The position numbers and the translations under genes were made by a program. A stretch of DNA of 5,711 nt, from the NCBI GenBank assembly GCA_002452295.1, contig DKEX01000080.1, positions 1 through 5,711 on the forward strand, read 5' to 3'. Shown here in pieces: positions 1 through 5,142 of the stretch. The stretch is from Firmicutes bacterium UBA6811 (GTDB lineage: Bacteria; Bacillota; SHA-98; UBA4971). Numbering within the stretch: position 1 is the first letter of the stretch; each line of letters opens with the position of its first letter. Under the pieces are notes generated by a model. The model was not told the origin of the DNA, searched no databases, and saw only the letters and a list, made by a program, of their open reading frames with translations.

Positions 1-473
1 GTGCCGAGCCGTTCGTAGTGGTGCACGGCGTCCCACTGTCCGGGGGTCCAGCGCTGGCAGATGGCGTCCATGAGAGTCCAGAGGGCGTTGGCTGTCTCGT
101 CGAACCCGGGGTCGCCTGAGCATACGGCAGTCAGCGGCGCAGCGCCCTTCCCGAGCGACTCCAGGGCCTCGCGGGCCCGCGTGAACGCCGACCCGTTCAT
201 GTCCCACGAGCTTGCGCTACCCTGGCCCGCCTCGATCTCGCCGATCCCCACGCCCACCCGGAGGTGCAGCGGCAGGCAGGCGAACCTGAGCTGCCGCACA
301 AGCTCGGGGGCCTGAAGGGGCCCGCGACAGACGCCCTGGATCTCGTCGCCGCGCGACATGGAAAACGCCGTGACGAGGAGGGGGTGCTCCACGGCGGCGA
401 GCCTGTCAGACAGGGCCGCCAGAAGGTCCCCCGCTTCCCTCGAGCGGATGATGTCGGCCGTGATCACAGTCAC
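1..473 (-). CDS. SatD-family protein (partial, 3' end beyond left edge)
   Basis: The reverse strand encodes 157 visible residues that continue past position 1. The N-terminal VITADIIRSR stretch, the RGDEIQG motif (residues 41-47), the LRVGVGIGEI strand (71-80) and a downstream AFTRAREALESLG helix (96-108) match the layout of SatD-family proteins. The last visible part, RWTPGQWDAVHHYERLG (141-157), looks like the start of the helix-turn-helix found at the C terminus of that family. SatD was named from the Streptococcus mutans sat (acid tolerance/secretion) operon; its biochemical role is not established. I chose GTG at 473. A CTG at 482 sits 6 nt after AGGGGGTGA and is the better-spaced start, but CTG starts are rare; an in-frame TGA at 489-491 limits any further extension. 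The gene has the same direction as the ABC operon, but about 330 bp separate it from the permease, so it is probably its own unit. Confidence 0.72.
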   Translation of the reverse strand, partial: MTVITADIIRSREAGDLLAALSDRLAAVEHPLLVTAFSMSRGDEIQGVCRGPLQAPELVRQLRFACLPLHLRVGVGIGEIEAGQGSASSWDMNGSAFTRAREALESLGKGAAPLTAVCSGDPGFDETANALWTLMDAICQRWTPGQWDAVHHYERLG

Positions 474-572
474 CAGGTCCAGCGCCCTTCACCCCCTGGA
501 GCGCAAGTCGGGCGGCTTCACCGCGCCGGCGGTTAACCTCGCGCATGGGTCCCAAGTAGATCGCCACAAATT

Positions 573-591
573 CGCGCTATCTTTCAGCGCG
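573..591. repeat. 6-bp stem hairpin
   Basis: CGCGCT (573-578) and AGCGCG (586-591) can pair around a 7-nt loop. The hairpin lies about 100 bp upstream of the SatD-family start, next to an AAATTCGCGC motif that recurs in related form further right. It could be an operator or part of a decayed repeat; there is no T run to make it a terminator. Confidence 0.4.
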
Positions 592-654
592 CGGGTCCTC
601 TTCAGGGTTGCCGGTACTGCCCGCCGGGGACGGCGCGTGCGGTGAGATGCGTTC

Positions 655-683
655 GAATTTGGCGCTTATGGCTAGCCAAATTC
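655..683. repeat. Perfect 9-bp inverted repeat
   Basis: GAATTTGGC (655-663) and GCCAAATTC (675-683) are exact reverse complements with an 11-nt spacer. A 10-bp palindrome TGGCTAGCCA (669-678) overlaps the right arm, so two alternative foldings exist. Candidate dyad operator or a remnant of a small repeat; its function is unknown. Confidence 0.6.
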
Positions 684-734
684 CAGGCGCCCCGCCCTAG
701 CAAGCACCGGCAACCCCAACACCGTCAGGGAAGA

Positions 735-757
735 TGGCGCAAACTTATGGCGCCATA
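735..757. repeat. 12-bp perfect palindrome with flanking TGGCGC copy
   Basis: TATGGCGCCATA (746-757) is a perfect 12-bp palindrome. It is preceded by a direct copy of TGGCGC at 735-740. The order TGGCGC, TTATGGC, GCCA is shared with 660-678, so the two sites look like diverged copies of one element. It lies about 50 bp past the permease stop codon. Confidence 0.55.
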
Positions 758-803
758 CTTAGTCCTACAAGCCACATGTTCGACGCCGGCGGCGGGCATC
801 CTT

Positions 804-1700
804 CTACTCCATGCCAAGCTCCTGTCGGCTGAACGCCCAGAGCGAGCACGCGACGGAGGCCGCGAACCACACGCCCAGCACCACGAACGCCCTCACGGCT
901 CCGGGGGGCAGTGCAGCCGCCTGCGCCTGGGCGGCCTGGGCGGCCTGATGTGCGGCGGCCGGGGCCGCCTGCCCGGCGCCGCCGCGCTCGACGAGGGACA
1001 GCAGCACGTTGACGTTGTATCCGATGGTGTACGGGGCGATCCTGGCCACGGTGGCGAACCGCGTGGCTAGTGAGCCCACCACGCTTCCTTCGAGCAGGAG
1101 CACGAGGATTCCGATGGCGGTCGCGGTCGCCGACGACCGCGCCAGGGTGGCTACGCACACCGTGAACACGGAGTACAGGCCCAGCGTGAACCAGGCGATC
1201 CCTGCACCCCGCGCGACCTCCGCAAGGAAAGGCGGCGTCAGCATGCCGATTTCCACTGGGCGCCCGAGGGCCATAGTGACCACCAGCGATATCGCGGCGC
1301 CGGCTAGCACCGCGCCTACCAGAAGGAACAGAGACGCCACCGCCGCTCCGGCGAGCTTGGATGCGATGTACCTGCGCCTGTCCACGCCCATGGAGACCTG
1401 CTGCTTCGCGGTCCCCCACGCGTATTCGTCGCCGACCACCCGCGCGGCGAGGATGATGGCGAATAACGGTCCGAGCGACGCTATGAAGCTGAGCGTCGAC
1501 GGTATGGACGCGGGGAACGACGTGGCCGCGACGACCTGTTCCCGTTCCTCTGCGGTCATCTTCTGGGCGTCGGGGGAGCTTTGCGCCCAGTAGGCCATCC
1601 CGCCGATCATGAGCGCTTCGAATGCGACCAGGATCAGCATGAGGACCCACGTCACCCGCATCCGCCTCAGCTTGAACACTTCACCGGCGAGCATCTTCAC
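804..1700 (-). CDS. ABC-2 type transporter permease
   Basis: This 298-residue integral membrane subunit of an ABC exporter would form the export channel together with the ATPase encoded just upstream. Its layout is typical of ABC-2 permeases: a short basic N terminus (FKLRRMR, 9-15), a first membrane segment at about 17-37, an extracytoplasmic loop, then hydrophobic segments near 70-87, 119-144, 165-187, 194-212 and 269-290. The cytoplasmic motif DEYAWGTAKQQ (91-101), followed by the basic stretch DRRRYIASKLA (107-117), is characteristic of the family. The GTG start at 1700 lies 9 nt after GAGGGGG and is preferred over ATG at 1694; it overlaps the ATPase gene by 20 bp, which suggests translational coupling. 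An Ala/Gln-rich tract at about 241-265 is unusual. The substrate cannot be read from sequence; bacitracin- or lantibiotic-like peptide efflux is a possibility only. Confidence 0.88.
   Translation of the reverse strand: MKMLAGEVFKLRRMRVTWVLMLILVAFEALMIGGMAYWAQSSPDAQKMTAEEREQVVAATSFPASIPSTLSFIASLGPLFAIILAARVVGDEYAWGTAKQQVSMGVDRRRYIASKLAGAAVASLFLLVGAVLAGAAISLVVTMALGRPVEIGMLTPPFLAEVARGAGIAWFTLGLYSVFTVCVATLARSSATATAIGILVLLLEGSVVGSLATRFATVARIAPYTIGYNVNVLLSLVERGGAGQAAPAAAHQAAQAAQAQAAALPPGAVRAFVVLGVWFAASVACSLWAFSRQELGME
925..951. repeat. 9-bp tandem repeat in permease gene
   Basis: GCCTGGGCG occurs twice in tandem (925-933, 934-942), followed by a diverged third unit (943-951). On the coding strand it gives an Ala-Ala-Gln tripeptide pattern inside a low-complexity loop before the last membrane segment. 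The reading frame is kept because the unit is a multiple of three. Confidence 0.75.
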
Positions 1701-3033
1701 GGCTGGTCGCCCCCTCGTGCGTTGCGTTGTTCCCATCGTGCACCCCGTTGAGCACCTCGAAGAACACGTCTTCCAGCACGGCCCGGCGGGGCCGGATCTC
1801 ATAGGCGAAGATGCCTTGCGAGGCAAGCGCGGCATTGAGGCGTCCGGCCACCGCGCGGTAGGCAGCACCTTCTAAGCCTTCGTGCGCCACTCTTCGCCCG
1901 TCGAGGCCTGCTGCGGTGGCAGCCTCACCTGCGTCGAGGGCCGCCGCGACGTATTCCACCACGAGTCTGTCCCCATCCCGGCGGACGGCCCTGATGCCGT
2001 GCACGCTGCCGGCCGTGCCACCCATACTGCCCGCCTTGTTCGCGCCACCCGCATCGCCGGCGCCACCCATGCCAGCCACGCTGCCCATGCCAGCCACGCC
2101 GCCCGAACTACCCGCGCCGTCTACATAGTCCATATAGTCCACACCGTCTACGCTGCCCACGCAGTCCACACTGCTGGCGCCGCGCACGCCCCGCGCCTCG
2201 CGGACGCCCGGCACGTCGAGAACGCCTGGCACCCCCACCTGTGCCCGGAGGATTCTCTCGGCCTCCTCGGGGCGGTCCACGGCGATCTCTACAGCAGACG
2301 CCGCCCCCAGGAGCTCGTCCACCCGCCCCTGGGCGAGCATCACCCCGCGCCGCAGGATGGCGACCCTGTCGCACATGATCTCCACCTCATGCAGGAGGTG
2401 GCTGGACAGGAACACCGCCTTGCCCTGCGCGGCGAGGGCCTTCATGAGGTCCCGCATCTCCTTGATCCCGGCGGGGTCGAGGCCGTTCGCGGGCTCGTCC
2501 AGCACCAGCACCGCCGGGTCGTGGAGCAGCGCAAGGGCGAGCCCCAGGCGCCGCTGCATCCCGTGCGAGTAGCCCCTCACCTTGTCACTCGCCCGGCCCG
2601 CAAGCCCCACGAGGTCGAGCACTTCGTCGATCCTGCGCGACGGGATGCCATCGAGGGCCGCCGCGAAAACGCGCAAGTTATCGCGCCCCGAGAGATACGG
2701 ATAGAACCGCATGCCGTCCAGGAGCGAGCCTACGTGGCGCCGCAGCGCCGGGCACCCCCAGTCAGCCTTCTGCCCGAGGATCTCGACGTGACCCGCCGTC
2801 GGACGGATGAGACCGAGGATCATGTTGATCGTCGTAGTCTTGCCCGCCCCGTTCGGACCGAGGAATCCGAACACCTCGCCCGTTCTGACCTCGAGGTTCA
2901 CCGAGTCCACAGCCTTGTGGGACCCGAAGACCCGGGTGAGGCCCACCGTGCGTATTGCCACCGCGCCCGCCGCCCGTCCCCTTTCGTTGAGCCGGCCCGG
3001 GACGCTTCCGAGGAGCTGAAGTTCCAATCCCAT
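1681..3033 (-). CDS. ABC transporter ATP-binding protein (BcrA-like, ABC-2 exporter)
   Basis: A 450-residue ATPase that would power export through the adjacent permease. Visible motifs: Walker A GPNGAGKTT (59-67), signature YSHGMQRR (155-162), Walker B VLVLDEP (175-181), NGLDP D-loop (183-187) and switch histidine in SSHLLHEVE (H212). The order and wording match the BcrA/antibiotic-exporter type. The family is usually about 300 residues. The excess comes mainly from a Gly/Val/Asp repeat linker at about 268-342, inserted within the C-terminal domain, after which normal-looking sequence resumes (GDRLVVEYVAA at 354-364; VLEDVFFEVLNG at 419-430). The start is uncertain: ATG at 3033 is only 2 nt from AGGAGG, TTG at 3027 has ideal spacing (8 nt), and GTG at 2961 would give the family-like MAIRTVGLTRVFG. 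The frame stays open upstream to 3270 through a low-complexity array, but that extension is unlikely to be translated. The 3' end overlaps the permease start. Confidence 0.88.
   Translation of the reverse strand: MGLELQLLGSVPGRLNERGRAAGAVAIRTVGLTRVFGSHKAVDSVNLEVRTGEVFGFLGPNGAGKTTTINMILGLIRPTAGHVEILGQKADWGCPALRRHVGSLLDGMRFYPYLSGRDNLRVFAAALDGIPSRRIDEVLDLVGLAGRASDKVRGYSHGMQRRLGLALALLHDPAVLVLDEPANGLDPAGIKEMRDLMKALAAQGKAVFLSSHLLHEVEIMCDRVAILRRGVMLAQGRVDELLGAASAVEIAVDRPEEAERILRAQVGVPGVLDVPGVREARGVRGASSVDCVGSVDGVDYMDYVDGAGSSGGVAGMGSVAGMGGAGDAGGANKAGSMGGTAGSVHGIRAVRRDGDRLVVEYVAAALDAGEAATAAGLDGRRVAHEGLEGAAYRAVAGRLNAALASQGIFAYEIRPRRAVLEDVFFEVLNGVHDGNNATHEGATSREDARR
2015..2230. repeat. Degenerate 9-bp tandem array (24 units) inside ATPase gene
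   Basis: Read on the plus strand, the DNA divides into 24 consecutive 9-mers close to ACGCCGCCC, for example ATGCCAGCC, ACGCTGCCC, ACGCAGTCC and ACATAGTCC. An 18-bp double unit at 2069-2086 is repeated at 2087-2104 with one mismatch, and GCGCCACCC occurs twice (2042-2050, 2060-2068). On the coding strand this gives tripeptide periodicity such as VDG, VDY, MDY, VAG, MGS and AGG. The frame is intact throughout. Confidence 0.85.
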
Positions 3034-3060
3034 TCCCTCCTCATCCACATGGGTGATCCG

Positions 3061-3285
3061 CGCTGCGCACAACGGTGCTGTGCTGCGCTGCGCTGCGCGG
3101 CACAGCGTTGTGGGACGCTGTGCTACGGTCCGCGCGACCACGCCGCACGCCGCCACGCCGCACGTCGCCACGCCGCACGCTCTCACGCCGCACGGTGCGA
3201 CGCTGCACGCCCTTACGCACCACGGTGCCGCGCTGCACGATGTCGCGCTCCACTGCGCCTCACTGCACATCGCGGCGCCGCGTCT
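3061..3285. repeat. Degenerate 15-bp tandem array upstream of ABC operon
   Basis: Fifteen consecutive 15-mers share one register. The best units are 3136-3150, 3151-3165, 3166-3180 and 3181-3195, which all contain CACGCCGCACG; later units (3196-3285) drift progressively, and the left units (3061-3135) are built on GCTGC. Since 15 is divisible by three, every frame reads as a pentapeptide repeat (for example HAARR on the plus strand or VRRGD on the minus strand), which explains the open frames without implying a gene. Confidence 0.8.
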
Positions 3286-3344
3286 CCGCCGCAGCCATCA
3301 TGCCGCAGCTCCTCGGGGCCATGCTGTGCCGCCCCGGCCGCGTC

Positions 3345-3359
3345 GCCCCGCGGCGGGGC
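3345..3359. repeat. 15-nt GC palindrome
   Basis: GCCCCGC (3345-3351) and GCGGGGC (3353-3359) are exact reverse complements around a single central G. It is followed by a repeated CACCGG (3359-3364 and 3371-3376 region). It may be an operator in the ABC operon upstream region or simply a product of high GC; no regulator is encoded nearby to match it. Confidence 0.35.
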
Positions 3360-3475
3360 ACCGGCTTAGCCACCGGCACGCCACTCCCAGATGCTTCCAA
3401 CCAACCAGATTAGACGTCCCGGGTCGTGGGATATTCGGGCCTCAGTGACGAGGCGACGTTCCTGCTTTACATGCT

Positions 3476-4132
3476 GTGCATGGCCCTCCTCCGGGTCGGG
3501 CGGCGAACATATGGAGGGAGGCAAGACCCGTCCGCCCGGTCGGCGTGGTGCTTGCCGTGGCTGTGTTCTTGGCGAACACCTCCGTATGGTGGATCGCGTG
3601 CAAGGCGGTGGGCGGAAGGGCAGGCTGGGCCCATTTCGTGAACGCGTGGGGGTATTCGCTGCTCCCAGTGGCGGCGGTCGCCGTCCCGCTCACTATCGTG
3701 ATCACTCCCAACATTCCCGAGGCCGAGGCGATCCTGGGCGTTGCAATCAAGAGCACGTCGGAGGCGCGGCTTGCCGCGCGGAGGCTGAAAGACATGGGGT
3801 CGGAGTGGGTCGTGGTGGAGGGCGGTCACCTGCAGGACCAGCCTGAGGACTCGGTGGACATAGCGTTCAACGGCGAGGAGTTCATCGAGATCTCCGCCAA
3901 GCGTTACGCCACCGCGAACACACACGGCACCGGGTGCACGTATTCCGCGGCCATAACGGCGTATCTCGCCCTAGGCATGGAGGTCTCGGAGGCGCTGCGG
4001 GCCGCCAAGGACTACATCACCTGGGCGGTGGCGAACTCGCTTTCCCTGGGCCATGGATGTGGGGCCACCAACCACTTCTACTTCCGGCGGTCGGGCGGTC
4101 CCGGCATGCCCGGCCGCTTCCACAACACCTGA
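3476..4132 (+). pseudogene. thiD: Chimeric ORF: Yip1-like membrane fragment fused to C-terminal half of ThiD
   Basis: One open frame of 218 residues joins two unrelated parts. Residues from about 22 to 74 are hydrophobic with an AVGGRAGWAHFVNAWGYSLLP-like pattern (GG at 46-47, GYSLLP at 59-64), which resembles the membrane part of Yip1-family proteins. From ITPNIPEAEAILG (76-88) on, the sequence is clear ThiD, the hydroxymethylpyrimidine (phosphate) kinase of thiamine synthesis: VEGGH (114-118, usually VKGGH), the THGTGCT anion-hole/catalytic loop (149-155, with C154), AAKDYI (176-181) and a CGATNHFYF end (195-203). ThiD is usually about 265 residues; the missing N-terminal half holds most of the pyrimidine-binding site, so activity is not expected. 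The join is near 3690-3702. The GTG at 3476 has no good ribosome binding site. thiM remains follow after 25 bp, as in a thiamine salvage operon. Confidence 0.8.
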
Positions 4133-4141
4133 GGAGGTCTG

Positions 4142-4163
4142 GGAGGATGAGCGGAGGATGAGC
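4142..4163 (+). promoter_or_regulatory. Tandemly duplicated Shine-Dalgarno plus ATG before thiM
   Basis: GGAGGATGAGC occurs twice without a gap (4142-4152 and 4153-4163). Each copy contains GGAGG directly followed by ATG. The first ATG (4147) opens a four-codon frame (M-S-G-G) that stops at TGA 4159-4161, overlapping the second ATG at 4158, which is in frame with ThiM. This resembles an ATGA coupling junction created by an 11-bp duplication. Confidence 0.75.
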
Positions 4164-4624
4164 GAGGCTATGGCGACCAGAGATCTAGGAGGTCTGAGTC
4201 TAGGAGAGCGTATTCCTGAGATTCTTCGAAAGGTGAGGGAGCAGGCTCCGCTCGTGCACCACATCACGAACGTCGTCGTCACGAACATAACGGCCAACGT
4301 CACCCTGGCCGTGGGTGCGCCCCCCTGATGGCGCACGCGCTGGAAGAGGTCCGGGACATGGCGGGCGCGGCGAAGGCGCTCGTCCTCAACATCGGCACTC
4401 TTACTCCAGAGCTCGTCGAAGCCATGATCCTAGCGGGGCAGACCGCCAACGAGCGCTCGGTCCCGGTAGTGCTCGACCCGGTGGGGACGGCGGAGGCAGG
4501 AGCAGCAACGGAGACTATCGCAGAGACGGAGGCAGGGGCGGTAGAGGGCAGCAAGGAGCGGCGCCCGGCCCAAGGACGACGCGCGGCGCGCGAGCCGTGC
4601 AGGCCGCGCCGAGCGCAGTCATAG
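4158..4624 (+). pseudogene. thiM: thiM remnant (hydroxyethylthiazole kinase), frameshifted and 3'-truncated
   Basis: ThiM phosphorylates the thiazole alcohol in thiamine salvage. The first frame from ATG 4158 (alternative ATG 4170) contains the family N terminus, PLVHHITNVVVTNITANVTL then AVGAPP, and stops at TGA 4326-4328. Homology continues in another frame from ATG 4328: MAHALEEVRDMAG, ALVLNIGTLTPELVEAM, NERSVPVVLDPVG. The break falls on a run of six C (4320-4325); one extra base would restore GA-P-P-x-MAHA, so a single-base deletion in a homopolymer, real or by sequencing, explains it. After DPVG (about 4488) the expected AGAT continuation is replaced by a Glu/Ala/Gly-rich stretch with imperfect ACGGAGGCAGG repeats, and the frame ends at TAG 4622. 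More than half of a normal ThiM (about 270 residues), including the C-terminal catalytic GAGC region, is absent. Confidence 0.82.
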
Positions 4625-4709
4625 CCCAGGTGAAACATGTCGCTAGAAGGGCCTGTATGATTGGATTGAGACTCCGGAATGTGTCAACGTTCACGTTCAG
4701 CCCCCCCAT
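4602..4709 (-). pseudogene. ZIP-family metal transporter, N-terminal fragment
   Basis: From ATG 4709 the minus strand encodes a short N terminus followed by SLNPIIQALLATCFTW and AMTALGAA. This matches the first transmembrane segment of bacterial ZIP zinc/iron transporters, commonly written NPVLQALLATLFTWGxTALGAA. An AAGGG lies about 7 nt upstream of the ATG, and a run of seven C on the plus strand (4701-4707) sits at the start. Homology ends at about 4602, where Ala-Ala is followed by unrelated Cys-Thr-Ala-Arg residues and the sequence enters the opposite-strand low-complexity tail of the thiM remnant. Only some 36 of the family's 250 or so residues are present. The frame runs on to 4515 without family likeness. 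Identification rests on one segment, so it is moderately certain. Confidence 0.6.
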
Positions 4710-4835
4710 AGGTCGCCCTTCATCCTTTGGTTCATCTAGCGGTTCTCTTGTCGGGAAATAGGCATGATGCATTCGTCTCCTCGCCGTTGCAGTGGCTGCG
4801 CCATGTTTCTCGATCCCACATACGCAACCTCCCCT

Positions 4836-4946
4836 CCCCAGCCTTGCTTTGAACACCACCAGCGTTGTGTCGTCGGGCGGGTCCTCGCTCAGGCTGAACC
4901 GATAGAAGCAGCGGCAGGGCAGGTTGTGCCGGAACTCCTGGACAAC
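4836..4946 (-). pseudogene. Transposase fragment (IS5/IS1182-like, DUF772-type N-terminal region)
   Basis: The minus strand reads VVQEFRHNLPCRCFYRFSLS, then EDPPDDTTLVVFKARLG. This is the pattern of the N-terminal domain of IS5/IS1182-type DDE transposases (ELxxNLAYRWFxxLSLxDxxPDxTTLxxFRxRLG). There is no in-frame ATG, GTG or TTG ahead of it before a stop at about 5007, and after RLG (4836) the likeness ends, so both the start and the whole catalytic part are missing. It is a relic showing that an insertion sequence was once here. No terminal inverted repeats or target duplication are visible around it. Confidence 0.65.
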
Positions 4947-5142
4947 GCTTACAAGGGAATGGCGCCCTCTTCTTACTGACCGGGCATCAGACTCAGCTAC
5001 TCCTTGCTATCATTCGTTTCCCAGGTGGCGTGGGCTCGCGGCATCTTCGATCAGATCGACCCAAGCGAGTCGCGTGCCTGCAGCGACTCCTCCGACCTGC
5101 GAGGGAACCCTCTACTCTCATTCTGCCGTCTGGATACGTCTA
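4947..5142. other. Spacer between transposase relic and hydrolase gene, no gene recognised
   Basis: Short open frames exist on both strands but none shows a family signature or a good ribosome binding site. It is the 3' flank of the isochorismatase-like gene. A 7-bp inverted repeat, GAGTCGC (5067-5073) and GCGACTC (5083-5089), and a tight GAGGGAACCCTC dyad (5101-5112) are present, but neither is followed by a T run on the minus strand, so a standard terminator is not supported. Confidence 0.5.
5067..5089. repeat. 7-bp inverted repeat downstream of hydrolase gene
   Basis: GAGTCGC and GCGACTC pair perfectly around a 9-nt loop. It lies about 55 bp past the hydrolase stop codon on the minus strand. 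It could help to end transcription or protect the transcript 3' end, but it lacks the T run of an intrinsic terminator. Confidence 0.35.

Larger units (their letters stand above)
483..803. other. Intergenic region with clustered inverted repeats, no gene
   Basis: No plausible coding region is visible on either strand. The stretch holds the 3' flank of the permease gene and the upstream region of the SatD-family gene, both on the minus strand. It contains several palindromes and related motifs (listed separately). I see no hairpin followed by a minus-strand T run, so a classical Rho-independent terminator for the ABC operon is not evident. No convincing -35/-10 pair for the SatD gene was found either. 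Confidence 0.6.
3034..3475. other. Region upstream of ABC operon, no gene recognised
   Basis: This stretch lies between the minus-strand ABC operon and the plus-strand Yip1/ThiD chimera, so it should hold the operon promoter. Several frames stay open because of high GC and a repeat with a 15-bp period, but none has a recognisable protein signature or a well-placed ribosome binding site. I could not find a convincing sigma-70 type -35/-10 pair on either strand, and no TPP riboswitch core is visible ahead of the thiamine genes. Confidence 0.55.

Noticed and set aside
745..1650. 301-residue minus-strand open frame over the permease
   Set aside because: Different frame of the same strand as the permease, Arg/Gly-rich without membrane segments or motifs; a shadow of the real gene.
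3034..3270. N-terminal extension of the ABC ATPase up to 3270
   Set aside because: The frame is open, but the extension is Cys/Ala/Val low-complexity repeat sequence, absent from the family, while AGGAGG lies just ahead of 3033.
3061..3285. CRISPR array
   Set aside because: Units are contiguous 15-mers without unique spacers and no cas genes are present.
1882..3369. 495-residue plus-strand open frame antisense to the ABC ATPase
   Set aside because: It mirrors a gene with complete Walker and signature motifs on the other strand; the composition is His/Arg/Pro/Ala-rich, no family signature is visible, and openness is explained by high GC and repeats of length divisible by three.
3053..3448. 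Plus-strand pentapeptide-repeat-like protein (TPHAA, ALHDV units)
   Set aside because: The five-residue periodicity comes from the 15-bp DNA array and appears in all frames; it lacks the A(D/N)LXX pattern and a ribosome binding site.
3286..3475. TPP riboswitch ahead of thiD/thiM
   Set aside because: The conserved CUGAGA and ACCUGAUCUGG-type core segments are not found on the plus strand upstream of the thi remnant.
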